From: Rhizobiales bacterium UBA1912
GTDB taxonomy: Bacteria; Pseudomonadota; Alphaproteobacteria; Rhizobiales; Devosiaceae
Assembly (NCBI GenBank): GCA_002337455.1
Contig: DDGC01000023.1
Location: 31,868-95,867, forward strand
DNA length: 64,000 bases
Direction: 5' to 3'
Translations under genes and position numbers: made by a program
In this document: piece by piece, positions 1 through 8,125 of the stretch
Layout: each line of letters begins with the position of its first letter
How positions within the stretch are numbered: position 1 is the stretch's first letter
The notes under the pieces: generated by a model
The model's database searches: none
The model's input: only the letters and a program-made list of their open reading frames with translations
What the model was told of the DNA's origin: nothing

Positions 1-1739
1 TGCTCGCGGCGCTGGTGCTCGTTGGGCTTGCCGGATGGCTGACCATCAACCGGATCATCGAATCCCTGACCTTCCAGTTCGGCACGATGATTGCCGAACG
101 GCAGGTTCAGTACGATCGCTATCGCGGCATGGCGGCGCTGGGGCGGGAGATCTCGCTGGCCGGGGCGCTGAGCCGCTCACCGGCCATACTCGAGTGGTTC
201 GCCGACGAAAATGGCGAAGCGGCCGAGGCGCGTGGACTGGCCGAGATGGAGCACTACCGGACGTCGTTTACCGACCAAAGCGTCTTTCTGGTGGTCAACG
301 CCTCGGGCAATTACTATTTCAACGATGCCCAGAACAGCTATGGCGAGGACCCTTACAGCTACACGCTGCAGCCGGACCTGGAGCGCGACGCCTGGTATTA
401 CGCGACGCGGACCCGGCGCGAGGGATGCCATCTCAACGTCAATGTCGATGACGTACTCAAACTCACAAAAGTCTGGATCAATTGCATCGTCAGCAGGGAT
501 GGCGAGGTGCTGGGCATGGTGGGCACCGGGCTCGACCTTTCAGACTTCATCCGCGAAGTTGTCGATCTGCCCCAGCCGGGGGTCGATTCGATCTTTGTGG
601 ACCAGAGCGGCGCGGTGCAGGCACACCGGGACGCTTCGCTTGTCGATTTCCGATCGATCACCAAGGACATAGCGGAAAAGACCACGGTCTTTTCGCTGGT
701 GGACGACATCACCGACATGGCGTTGCTGCGCGCCATGATGAACGGGGCGATGGAATCGCCGGACGAGATTCGCACCGCGACGCTGACCATGGGCGGGATG
801 CCCAGGCTGGTCGGCGTGGGCTATCTCGACCATATCGGCTGGTACAACATCACCGTGATGGATCTTAGAACCATCATCGACCGGCGCATCTTCATTCCTG
901 TGGGGCTGGCTGCCATCGCCATCCTCCTGGCGGTGGGATTGGCGCTGAGCTGGATTTTCCGCATCGTGGTTCTGGACCGGCTCGGCAAGGTCGAGGCGGG
1001 ACTTGTTGCGCTGCGCGAAGGCAAGCGGGCGGTGATGAAGCCCGATCGGAGCGCCGACGAAATCGGCAGGCTGTCACGCACGCTGATCGAAATGTCCGAT
1101 ACCATAACCGAAGCGCGGGTCAGTCTTGAAAGCCAGGTGCGCGAGCGCACAGAACAGCTCCAGTCGCTGGTCAATCTCGACGCGCTCACGAAAATCTACA
1201 ATCGTCGGGGTTTCGAGGAAAAGTTCATCGTCCATCGCCGCCGGGACGACGATGCGGATCGCGTCAACGGACTGATGCTGATCGACATCGACAATTTCAA
1301 GACCGTCAACGATACCGCCGGTCATTCGGCGGGCGATCAGGTGGTGATCGAGGTGGCGCGCCGGCTCAAGGCAGCCCTGCGGCGCGTGGACGTCTGCGGG
1401 CGGTGGGGCGGGGACGAATTTATCGTCCTGGTCCGCGATTGCTCGCCCCAAGCCCTGTCCCAGATCGCCAATGCGCTCACCCAAATGATGCGGCAGATGC
1501 CGGTCCTGTTGTCGGACGGAGAGCATCTGCCGGTAACGATCAGTATCGGCGCCGTACTGGTGCGCGCCGATGAAGGTATCGAATTTGCCACCGAAATGGC
1601 CGACGCGGCGCTCTACCGGGCCAAGGAAGACGGGCGCGACAGGGTGGTGCTGTTTAACCGCGACGAGCCTTTTGGCGAGAGCGCCGAAGAGGATGCGGCC
1701 GACGCTGAAGCGCAGGCCAGGGACGGCGAGAACGTTTAG
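1..1739 (+). CDS. Membrane diguanylate cyclase, dCache-HAMP-GGDEF (5' end outside window)
   Basis: Makes cyclic di-GMP from two GTP at the inner membrane, probably in response to an extracellular ligand. The frame is open to the left edge, so the N-terminus is missing. What remains begins inside the first membrane helix. Counting from the GTG at 15, a periplasmic sensor region of about 260 residues (dCache-like, by its Tyr-rich YYFNDAQ and DAWYYATRT segments) is followed by a second helix near 291-314, a HAMP-like linker, a short coiled coil and a GGDEF domain. The signature GGDEF is intact at 465-469. An RxxD product-inhibition site (R456-D459) lies five residues before it, so an active, feedback-inhibited cyclase is expected. 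The stop overlaps the convergent acetyltransferase gene by 4 bp. Confidence 0.93.
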   Translation, partial: LAALVLVGLAGWLTINRIIESLTFQFGTMIAERQVQYDRYRGMAALGREISLAGALSRSPAILEWFADENGEAAEARGLAEMEHYRTSFTDQSVFLVVNASGNYYFNDAQNSYGEDPYSYTLQPDLERDAWYYATRTRREGCHLNVNVDDVLKLTKVWINCIVSRDGEVLGMVGTGLDLSDFIREVVDLPQPGVDSIFVDQSGAVQAHRDASLVDFRSITKDIAEKTTVFSLVDDITDMALLRAMMNGAMESPDEIRTATLTMGGMPRLVGVGYLDHIGWYNITVMDLRTIIDRRIFIPVGLAAIAILLAVGLALSWIFRIVVLDRLGKVEAGLVALREGKRAVMKPDRSADEIGRLSRTLIEMSDTITEARVSLESQVRERTEQLQSLVNLDALTKIYNRRGFEEKFIVHRRRDDDADRVNGLMLIDIDNFKTVNDTAGHSAGDQVVIEVARRLKAALRRVDVCGRWGGDEFIVLVRDCSPQALSQIANALTQMMRQMPVLLSDGEHLPVTISIGAVLVRADEGIEFATEMADAALYRAKEDGRDRVVLFNRDEPFGESAEEDAADAEAQARDGENV

Positions 1740-2029
1740 GCCAACAGATCGTCCCAATCGGGATGGCGGCGGAACTGGACGGCCACATAGGGGCATTGGG
1801 GGACGATCTTGAAGCCGCCCTGGCGCGCGTCGGCGACGGCGCGCTTGACCAGCTGCAGGGCAATGCCGCGGCCCTCGAAGGCGAATGGAACGCCGGTGTG
1901 GGTTATGATGATGGAGCCGTCGGGACGGCGCAGGTACGTCATCTCAGCCTGATCCCCCTCGCTGAGATCAGCCCAATAGCGCCCACGGTCGCCGTTTACT
2001 GTGAGTTGGATGTCGAGATCGATTGCCAT
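1736..2029 (-). CDS. GNAT-family N-acetyltransferase (COG2388 type)
   Basis: A 97-residue protein of the short GNAT subgroup (YidJ-like, COG2388), which lacks the full N-terminal half of typical GNATs. Recognisable features are a central strand reading SIIITHTGVP, the acetyl-CoA pyrophosphate loop FEGRGIALQLV, and the family C-terminus QCPYVAVQFRRHPDW. The substrate is unknown. The start is set at the ATG at 2029, which begins the conserved MAIDLDIQ segment; a longer frame reaching 2098 adds a Pro-rich stretch unlikely to be translated. It is convergent with, and overlaps by 4 bp, the diguanylate cyclase gene, and is divergent from ridA. Confidence 0.85.
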   Translation of the reverse strand: MAIDLDIQLTVNGDRGRYWADLSEGDQAEMTYLRRPDGSIIITHTGVPFAFEGRGIALQLVKRAVADARQGGFKIVPQCPYVAVQFRRHPDWDDLLA

Positions 2030-2136
2030 GGACGGGTTCCTTGGGGGTGGGTCTTTGGGATGCACATGAGACATGGTTGTGGTTGACGGCAAGGGCAAGC
2101 ATTTGCACTCTCTTTGTCCGATATCAAGGAGTTGCC

Positions 2137-2529
2137 ATGAGCCTGCCCATCCACCACATGATCGAGCGCGGCCCGCGGCCGGTCGCTCCGTTTTCCCATG
2201 CCGTCGAAGCCGATGGCTGGGTGTTCGTCACCGGACAGATGCCGACCGATCCCGATGCGCCCGATGCGCCGCTGCCGGAGGGCATCGAGGCCCAGACGCG
2301 CCGCGTGATGGACAATCTGGGGATCGTTCTGGGCGGGATCGGGCTTTCGCTGGAAAACATCACGATGGCTCGCATCTATCTTACCCAGTTCGAGCGCGAC
2401 TATGCGCAGATGAACGCGACCTACCTGACCTATTTCGAGGCTGGAAAGCTGCCGGCCCGGACGACAATCGGGGTCACCGGGCTGGCGGTTGGGGCCTTAG
2501 TCGAGATCGACCTCATCGCGCGCCGCTAA
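2137..2529 (+). CDS. RidA/YjgF family enamine/imine deaminase
   Basis: 130 residues, the normal RidA length. Proteins of this family hydrolyse reactive enamine/imine intermediates released by PLP enzymes such as threonine dehydratase. The family signature ends are present: VTGQMP near the N-terminus and KLPARTTIGV, with the conserved Arg that binds the substrate carboxylate, near residue 110. The ATG at 2137 follows an AAGGA ribosome-binding site at 2126-2130; the in-frame extension upstream has no family similarity. The gene ends directly against the first copy of the long palindromic element. It is likely monocistronic. Confidence 0.9.
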   Translation: MSLPIHHMIERGPRPVAPFSHAVEADGWVFVTGQMPTDPDAPDAPLPEGIEAQTRRVMDNLGIVLGGIGLSLENITMARIYLTQFERDYAQMNATYLTYFEAGKLPARTTIGVTGLAVGALVEIDLIARR

Positions 2530-2646
2530 GTTAGGTGAGGGCCGGCTGCAAACGGCACTGGTCTGCGCTTCCGGTGCTCACGTACCAAAGTACGCTCCGC
2601 TCCGGTTCTCGAAGATCACCATTTTCGGCTCACCCTGACCTAACTT
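2528..2646. repeat. Long palindromic intergenic element, copy 1
   Basis: Roughly 120 bp lie between the convergent ridA and VOC genes. The ends pair: AAGTTAGGT (2528-2536) with ACCTAACTT (2638-2646), then AGGG (2538-2541) with CCCT (2633-2636) after one mismatch. An apical hairpin is formed by CGTAC (2580-2584) and GTACG around a CAAA loop, flanked by CCGG on both sides. The inner text CTGCGCTTCCGG is shared with the copies at 6684-6816 and 46360-46488, but the outer stem sequence is not. The position between convergent genes suggests a bidirectional terminator or a REP/MITE-like element. Confidence 0.8.
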
Positions 2647-2655
2647 CCCCAACTA

Positions 2656-3564
2656 CTAGGCCAAAAAGATCTTGAGGCGGTTGCCGGCGGGGTCGTGGGT
2701 TTGGAGGCCGGTTTCGATGTCCTCGACGTCCGATCCGGCACGGGTCAGGCGGTCGCGAATTTCCGAGAGCGTGTTTTGGTCGGGTACGACGATTTCGAAC
2801 CAGCGCAGCCCGGCTGCACCGGCAGGCGGCATCGAGGGGTTGCGGCCGGCCCAGATGTTGAAGGCCAGAATGTGGGGGGCGTAGTCGAGATTGACGTCGC
2901 CCATGCCGTAGCGGCGCGAGAGGAGCTGGCCGGCAAAGCCGATCTGGTCGCGGTAAAAACCCATGGCGGTGTCGAGGTCGTCGACATGGACATGGACGTG
3001 GCCGATGCGGGTGCCCGCGGGCATTGGGGCGAACGGGGTTTCATCGCCGTCGAGTTCGGCCAACAGCCCGGGGACGTCGATGGGCTCGCGGCCCGAATGG
3101 GGCTGACCATCGGGGGTTACGGCCATCAACTCGTCGTGCTCGACGAATTTGCCGCGCCATGGGGTTTCGAAGGTGATTTCGATGCCGTTGCCGTCCAAAT
3201 CCCAGAGATAGAGCGCTTCCGAGACCAGGTGATCGGTGGGCGAGATGCGTACGCGGGCGGCAATGGCCCGGTTGAGGGTACGGGCGAAATCGCGGCGGGT
3301 GGGGACGTGGATGGCGACGTGGTAGAGCCCGACAGTGTGGGGCGCCACCGGTTCGCTGGCGCCGGTTTCGAGCACGACGAGCACCTTGCCGCCCGCGCCC
3401 AGTTCGAGCCGGTCGGAGGTGCGATCAATGAGGGTGAGGCCGACGACGTCGCGCCAGATGGAAAGGGCGCGTTCGGGATCTGTGACCGCGATATGGATTT
3501 GTCCCAAATGGGTCCCGGTGGGAACTAGAAGCGGGGTCGCGACGCTGGGTTTGGTGTCGAGCAT
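2656..3564 (-). CDS. VOC-family protein, CatE-like ring-cleavage dioxygenase
   Basis: 302 residues with two tandem vicinal-oxygen-chelate repeats, the layout of CatE-type extradiol (catechol 2,3-) dioxygenases. The first repeat opens with LGQIHIAV near residue 20 and the second with IGHVHVHV near residue 185. Each has the expected metal-ligand His at its start, and Glu in IEITFE and FEIVV near its end. A bound Fe(II) or Mn(II) and a cytoplasmic location are expected from the family. The true substrate cannot be read from sequence. It is convergent with ridA across a palindromic element. The gntR gene upstream is read in the same direction, 80 bp away. Confidence 0.85.
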   Translation of the reverse strand: MLDTKPSVATPLLVPTGTHLGQIHIAVTDPERALSIWRDVVGLTLIDRTSDRLELGAGGKVLVVLETGASEPVAPHTVGLYHVAIHVPTRRDFARTLNRAIAARVRISPTDHLVSEALYLWDLDGNGIEITFETPWRGKFVEHDELMAVTPDGQPHSGREPIDVPGLLAELDGDETPFAPMPAGTRIGHVHVHVDDLDTAMGFYRDQIGFAGQLLSRRYGMGDVNLDYAPHILAFNIWAGRNPSMPPAGAAGLRWFEIVVPDQNTLSEIRDRLTRAGSDVEDIETGLQTHDPAGNRLKIFLA

Positions 3565-3644
3565 GGTGTTATCTCCGTGGCGGGCCGGCTGGCCCGCATG
3601 GCAATTGATCGTTGCCCTTAAGATAACGTCGATGAGCGTTCTGA

Positions 3645-4427
3645 TTAAGTGGACGGAACGCGACGGATTGTTGCCAAATCGCGAATAACGCCGGACTGGA
3701 CAGGGCCGCGATTGGCCACGCGGGACACGAAAAGTTCGGGGTGACGGTCGGCCAGGGCTTCGGTTTCTCTGATCATGCCATCGAGATGGACATGCATGGC
3801 GCGGGCCACCTTCTCGCCCTTTCCCGCCTTTATCTCGGCGACGATATTGGCGTGTTCCTCAATGCCGACGGCGATGCGGCGGATGGTGTTGGTCATCTGC
3901 CGGGCGCGGTCGAGGTTGTTACGGGCAGTATCGACGACGGCCTTCATGCGCCTGTAGTCCAGCGCGTTCAAAAGCTCATCGTGAAACTCAAGATCGAGAC
4001 GATGGAAGGTTTCGCGATCCTCGTTGCGGGTGCTTTCGCGCTGGGCTTCGATATTGGCCTCAAGCCGCTCGACGAGACCGGGCGGGCGGCGGGAAGCGAG
4101 CGTGCGAACGGCCTCACCCTCCAGAGCCTTGCGGATGAAGATGTATTCCTTGATGGCGCCCAGCGAGAGGAACGAAACGACAGTGCCGCGCTGGGGGAGG
4201 ATATCGAGCAGTCCTTCGGCCTCCAGCCTGGCAAAAGCTTCGGCCACCGGAGAACGCGATACGCCCAGGCGCGCGCATATCTGGGATTTGTCGAGCATGG
4301 TGCCGGGGGGCAATCGCAGATCGATGATAGCGTTACGCAGTTGCGCCGCCACCCGGGCGGCCATCGAACCACGCTGCATTTCAGCAGAACTGGACAGGAA
4401 GGAATAGGTCGTTTCGGCGGTATCCAT
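3645..4427 (-). CDS. GntR-family transcriptional regulator (FadR/FCD subgroup)
   Basis: 260 residues. The N-terminal winged helix has the family pattern LPPGTML, then SQICARLGVSRSPVAEAFARLEAEG (residues about 40-75) and a wing. The C-terminal half is helical with an FCD ligand-binding pattern: EFHDELL, and two later His residues in EEHANIV and HVHLDGMI that would bind metal and a carboxylate effector. The ATG at 4427 is preferred over an in-frame start at 4496 because the extra 23 residues match nothing in the family. It is divergent from gabD with a 144-bp shared promoter region carrying a dyad at 4466-4482, so it probably controls gabD and itself. Confidence 0.88.
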   Translation of the reverse strand: MDTAETTYSFLSSSAEMQRGSMAARVAAQLRNAIIDLRLPPGTMLDKSQICARLGVSRSPVAEAFARLEAEGLLDILPQRGTVVSFLSLGAIKEYIFIRKALEGEAVRTLASRRPPGLVERLEANIEAQRESTRNEDRETFHRLDLEFHDELLNALDYRRMKAVVDTARNNLDRARQMTNTIRRIAVGIEEHANIVAEIKAGKGEKVARAMHVHLDGMIRETEALADRHPELFVSRVANRGPVQSGVIRDLATIRRVPST

Positions 4428-4465
4428 TCGGCCCGTCGTCAAATCGGCGCTGGGGGCAATTATAA

Positions 4466-4482
4466 CAGTTTTGCTGAAACTG
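4466..4482. promoter_or_regulatory. Inverted repeat, candidate GntR operator
   Basis: CAGTTT, a 5-nt spacer (TGCTG), then AAACTG forms a perfect 6-bp dyad midway between the divergent gntR and gabD genes. Its size and place suit an autoregulatory operator. Operator function is inferred. Confidence 0.45.
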
Positions 4483-4571
4483 ACCAGTAAAACCAAAAGC
4501 CCGCTTCGTCCCTGTTGCCATTGGGCAATTTGAGGCGTTCAATTGCAAAAAACACTTTAAGGAGGCTCCCC

Positions 4572-6047
4572 ATGACCCTGACGTCCGCGCTCACCGACCG
4601 GCTCAAGGAACCGCGGCTGGTTGCAGCCGGCGGCTTTATCGACGGCAAGTGGAACACGGTCTCCTCGCGCGGCAAGGTGTTTCGGGTGGCCAATCCTGCG
4701 ACGGGCGAAGTGCTGGCGCAGATCCCCGACCTTTCGACCCATGCAACGCGTGAGGCGATCGATGCCGCCCATGCGGCTCAGCCGGGCTGGGCGGCAAAAT
4801 CGGCAAAGGAGCGCGCCGACCTGCTCAAGAAACTCAACAGGCTGATGGTGGAGAATGCCGACGATCTCGCCACCATCCTGACGCTCGAAATGGGCAAGCC
4901 CTGGAAAGAAGCGCGCGGGGAAATCCTTTACGGCGCGAGCTTTATCGAATGGTTCGCCGAAGAAGCGCGCCGGATCTATGGCGATACGATTCCCGGGCAT
5001 ACTGCCAATACCAGGATCACCGTCATCAAGCAGCCGGTGGGCGTGGTGGGGGTCATCACGCCCTGGAATTTCCCCAACGCGATGATCGCGCGCAAGCTGG
5101 CGCCGGCGCTGGCGGCGGGATGCACAGTGGTTTCCAAGCCCGCTTCGGAAACCCCGCTGTCGGCCCTGGCCATTGCCCGGCTCATGGAATGGGCGGGTTT
5201 CCCCCCGGGCGTGTTCAACATTGTTCCGGGCACCGATTCGGCGGCCATCGGGGAGGAGCTTTGCGCCAATCCCAAGGTCGCCAAGATCAGCTTTACGGGC
5301 TCGACAAATGTCGGAAAAATCCTGATGCGGCAGTGCGCTGACGGGATCAAGCGCATGAGCATGGAGCTGGGCGGCAACGCGCCGTTCATCGTTTTCGACG
5401 ATGCCGATGTGGATGCGGCGGTCGAGGGGGCCATAGCGTCCAAATTCCGCAATGCCGGCCAGACGTGCGTCTGTGCCAACCGCGTCTATGTGCAGGCGGG
5501 CATTCACGACGCCTTCGTCGCGCGTCTTAAAGACAAAATGGCCGAACTCAAGCTCGGCAATGGCATGGAAGAGGGGATCGAACTGGGTCCGCTGATCACC
5601 GACAAGGCGGTGGGCAAGGTCGAGGAGCTTGTGGGCGACGCCAGACAAAAGGGCGCCGACGTGGTCATGGGCGGCGCGCCGACCGGGGAGCGTACCTTTT
5701 ATCCACCCACGCTTCTGGTGGGCGCGACCAAGGACATGCGGCTGGCGCGCGAGGAAATCTTTGGCCCGGTTGCGCCGGTTTTCAAGTTCGAGACCGTCGA
5801 GGAGGCAATCGAATTGGCCAATGCCACCGAATTCGGGCTGGCGGCCTATTTCTATGGCAAGGATATCTCGAAGGTGACCAGGGTCACCGAAGCGTTGGAG
5901 TACGGGATCATCGGTATCAATACGGGGATGATTTCCACCGAAGTGGCCCCGTTCGGCGGGGTCAAGCAGTCGGGCTTTGGCCGGGAAGGCTCCAAGTACG
6001 GTATCGAGGATTACCTCAACATCAAATATCTCTGCCTTGCCGTGTAA
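4572..6047 (+). CDS. gabD: NAD(P)-dependent succinate-semialdehyde dehydrogenase
   Basis: 491 residues, the standard length for GabD-type aldehyde dehydrogenases, which oxidise succinic semialdehyde to succinate at the end of the GABA shunt. The catalytic general base is E265 in MELGGN and the nucleophile is C299 in GQTCVCANR. C301, two residues on, matches the Cys pair that acts as a redox switch in E. coli GabD. PWNFP and FTGST cofactor-binding motifs are present. The start is fixed by a strong AAGGAGG at 4559-4565. The divergent GntR regulator suggests inducible catabolism; a GABA aminotransferase is not in the window, so another semialdehyde is possible. Confidence 0.9.
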   Translation: MTLTSALTDRLKEPRLVAAGGFIDGKWNTVSSRGKVFRVANPATGEVLAQIPDLSTHATREAIDAAHAAQPGWAAKSAKERADLLKKLNRLMVENADDLATILTLEMGKPWKEARGEILYGASFIEWFAEEARRIYGDTIPGHTANTRITVIKQPVGVVGVITPWNFPNAMIARKLAPALAAGCTVVSKPASETPLSALAIARLMEWAGFPPGVFNIVPGTDSAAIGEELCANPKVAKISFTGSTNVGKILMRQCADGIKRMSMELGGNAPFIVFDDADVDAAVEGAIASKFRNAGQTCVCANRVYVQAGIHDAFVARLKDKMAELKLGNGMEEGIELGPLITDKAVGKVEELVGDARQKGADVVMGGAPTGERTFYPPTLLVGATKDMRLAREEIFGPVAPVFKFETVEEAIELANATEFGLAAYFYGKDISKVTRVTEALEYGIIGINTGMISTEVAPFGGVKQSGFGREGSKYGIEDYLNIKYLCLAV

Positions 6048-6139
6048 CTCCCAAGCGTAGTCCGCCGCGCTTGGCGCTTACCGCCCGTTAGAACCTGTTG
6101 CCTATCGTCTGCCCCAGAGGGCGTGGAGACGATTCGGCG

Positions 6140-6679
6140 ATGCGAGTGAGAACGGGTTTTGGGCAGGCGCGGTTTGTTTCGCAGCCAAGGCGGCGGGCGC
6201 CTATGGTGCTGGAACCGCTGGTTGCGCTGATTGCGGTGGCGGCGCTTGGCTGGGTGGCCATCGAGCAGGGATATGTCGAGGTTCCGGGGTTCGAATTGCC
6301 CCGCGCGACTTCGGGCGCAGGCTATGAGGCGGTTGCCCACCATTTTTCGCTGTGCGCGGGGAGTGGGGGCACCTGCGTGATCGATGGAGACACGATCCGC
6401 ATCGAGGGGCAATCGGTCAGGATTGCCGATATCGACACGCCCGAGGTGCGCGACTATGGCTGCGCCGAGGAAAAGGCGCTTGGCGATATGGCCACGCTGC
6501 GGATGCTCGAACTGGTCAACGCGGGTGGGTTCACCATGACGCTCTGGGACCATCGCGACGAGGACATGTATGGCCGCAAGCTGCGCGTGCTCGAACGCGA
6601 TGGGCAATCGCTGGGCATGATGCTGGTTGCCGAGGGCCTGGCGCGCCCGTGGGGCGGCGCACGGCGGAGCTGGTGCTAG
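6140..6679 (+). CDS. Thermonuclease-family (SNase-like) protein with N-terminal membrane anchor
   Basis: 179 residues from the ATG at 6140 (a TTG at 6098 is an alternative). A hydrophobic helix MVLEPLVALIAVAALGW near residues 22-38 would anchor or export the protein. The C-terminal half follows the staphylococcal nuclease fold: VIDGDTIRI with the calcium-binding Asp, RIADIDTPE with an active-site Arg, and YGRKLRVL with the second catalytic Arg, then EGLARPW. It probably degrades nucleic acid outside the cytoplasm in a calcium-dependent way. It has no operon partner and converges on doxX across palindromic element copy 2. Confidence 0.85.
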   Translation: MRVRTGFGQARFVSQPRRRAPMVLEPLVALIAVAALGWVAIEQGYVEVPGFELPRATSGAGYEAVAHHFSLCAGSGGTCVIDGDTIRIEGQSVRIADIDTPEVRDYGCAEEKALGDMATLRMLELVNAGGFTMTLWDHRDEDMYGRKLRVLERDGQSLGMMLVAEGLARPWGGARRSWC

Positions 6680-6683
6680 GGGC

Positions 6684-6816
6684 GTGCGGGGATCAGGTGA
6701 CGGCCGGCTGCAAACGGCACCTATCTGCGCTTCCGGCACTCACGTACCACAAGGTACGCTCCGTTCCGGTTCTCGATAGGCACTATTTTCGCTCGACCCT
6801 GACCTGATCCCCACAC
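6684..6816. repeat. Long palindromic intergenic element, copy 2
   Basis: The outer stem GTGCGGGGATCAGGT (6684-6698) pairs with ACCTGATCCCCACAC (6802-6816) with a single mismatch. An inner stem CCTATC (6720-6725) pairs with GATAGG (6775-6780), and an apical CGTACC/GGTACG hairpin follows. The inner sequence closely matches copy 1 (GGCCGGCTGCAAACGGCAC, then CTGCGCTTCCGG) while the outer stem has different bases that still pair. It lies between the convergent nuclease and doxX genes. Confidence 0.8.
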
Positions 6817-6828
6817 ACCCTAAATATC

Positions 6829-7221
6829 CTAGGCCTTCTCGCGCATGCCGTCGATGCTCCAGGCTCCGGGGCCGGCGAAGACGAAATAGAGGAAGACGAA
6901 GCAATAGAGGATGGCGAAGCCGCCCATGTTGGAGGCCGGGAAAAAGTTCATCGGCGCGTGGGCCATCCAGTAAGCGACGGCCATGAAGCCGCAAAGGATG
7001 AAGGCGGTCGGACGGATCAGCAGCCCCAGCACGATGAGCAGGCCGCCCAGGGCTTCGAGGATGCCGGCCGTCGTCATCAGCGCATCGAGCGGTGGCATTT
7101 CCATGGGCGCGGCGGGAAAGCCGAACAGTTTTTGCGTACCCGACTGGATAAAGAGCAGGCCGGTGACGATGCGCAGGGCGGCAAGAGCCTGCGGCGCGTA
7201 GCGGGAAAGTGTCGTCTGCAT
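6829..7221 (-). CDS. DoxX-family membrane protein
   Basis: 130 residues with four predicted membrane helices. The family pattern is clear: ALRIVTGLLFIQSGTQKLFGF at the start, GILEALGGLLIVLGL in the middle and a late FAILYCFVFLYFVFAG helix. DoxX-like proteins are linked to quinone-dependent and thiol redox processes, but their exact role is often unknown. The ATG at 7221 has a GGAGGAT ribosome-binding site just upstream, so it is preferred to longer in-frame starts up to 7308. The slyX and acetyltransferase genes upstream share its direction. Confidence 0.85.
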   Translation of the reverse strand: MQTTLSRYAPQALAALRIVTGLLFIQSGTQKLFGFPAAPMEMPPLDALMTTAGILEALGGLLIVLGLLIRPTAFILCGFMAVAYWMAHAPMNFFPASNMGGFAILYCFVFLYFVFAGPGAWSIDGMREKA

Positions 7222-7322
7222 TTGCGGTATCCTCCGATTTCGCAAGGCGATGGCTGTCATCGCGATAAGCAGAGGACGAAGCATGCGTGTCGGCGCCGAC
7301 AGAGGCAATTATTTTCCTGGTC

Positions 7323-7535
7323 TCAGTAGTGCGGCGGAGGGGGCTCGGCCTTGCCGGTGCGGGCGAGCTGTTCGACGGCGGCAATCTGGTCGTCGATCAT
7401 GGCAAGCTGGCGCTTGAGCCTGTCGATTTCCCGCCACTGGCCGGCGATGACGGCGCTCAACTCCTCGATGGTCTGATCCTGATGGGCCAGGCGTTCTTCG
7501 AGGGCGACGAGCCGCTGTTCGGGGATGTCGGCCAT
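7323..7535 (-). CDS. slyX: SlyX-family small coiled-coil protein
   Basis: 70 residues, the usual SlyX size. The protein is almost entirely heptad-repeat helix (VALEERLAHQDQTIEELSAV, then QWREIDRLKRQLAMI) and ends with the family tail PPPPHY. The biochemical function of SlyX is not known. It sits 13 bp downstream of the acetyltransferase gene on the same strand and may be cotranscribed with it. Confidence 0.9.
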   Translation of the reverse strand: MADIPEQRLVALEERLAHQDQTIEELSAVIAGQWREIDRLKRQLAMIDDQIAAVEQLARTGKAEPPPPHY

Positions 7536-7548
7536 TGCTGGGTGGTCC

Positions 7549-7941
7549 TTAGTCGATTGTCAAAACCCCGGCGTCGGTGGGCGTGAAGCCGCAGGAAAGG
7601 TAGAAATCGCGCAGATGGGGATCGAAGTCCACATGCACTTTCTGCAATCCGCGCTTGCGGGCGACCTCGAGGGCCGCTTCTACCATGGACTGGCCGATCC
7701 CGTGGTCGCGAAATTCGGGGTGGACGCAGGCGTCGACCAGAAAACCATGGATGCCGCCGTCCCAGGCCATGTTGGTAAAGCCGATGATGCGGTCGCCAAG
7801 ATAGGCGCCGACATGGGTGAGGCTGCGGGTCAGGATGGACTGGAAATCGGCAACGCCATCGACCTCCCAGGTGGCCCGCCAGAGATCGGACAATTCACGC
7901 TGGCTGGGAAACGGATCGATCCTTACGTCGACGACGTCCAT
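7549..7941 (-). CDS. GNAT-family N-acetyltransferase
   Basis: 130 residues with the core GNAT signature: VDACVHPEFRDHGIGQSMVEAAL (residues about 69-91) includes the strand-4 Val-Asp, and R/Q-x-x-G-x-G/A becomes RDHGIG for acetyl-CoA binding. The C-terminal segment HVDFDPHLRDFYLSCGF is the usual strand 5 and helix 4, with the Tyr that can act as general acid. The substrate is not evident. It leads a short minus-strand group with slyX, and a 184-bp region separates it from the divergent sugar kinase. Confidence 0.85.
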   Translation of the reverse strand: MDVVDVRIDPFPSQRELSDLWRATWEVDGVADFQSILTRSLTHVGAYLGDRIIGFTNMAWDGGIHGFLVDACVHPEFRDHGIGQSMVEAALEVARKRGLQKVHVDFDPHLRDFYLSCGFTPTDAGVLTID

Positions 7942-8125
7942 GACAATTCCTCGTGCTCAAATGAAAAAAGTATCAAGGACACAATGTTTCCCCGCGGCAA
8001 AGGTTGCAGCGCCGGGCGCTTGTGTATCCGGGTGCGACTTTAGTTGCATAAACATCTGCTCATGATCTTGGCGAATGCCCGGAGCTTCGTGTAGAGAGGC
8101 CGGGCTGTGATACGGGGAGGATGCG

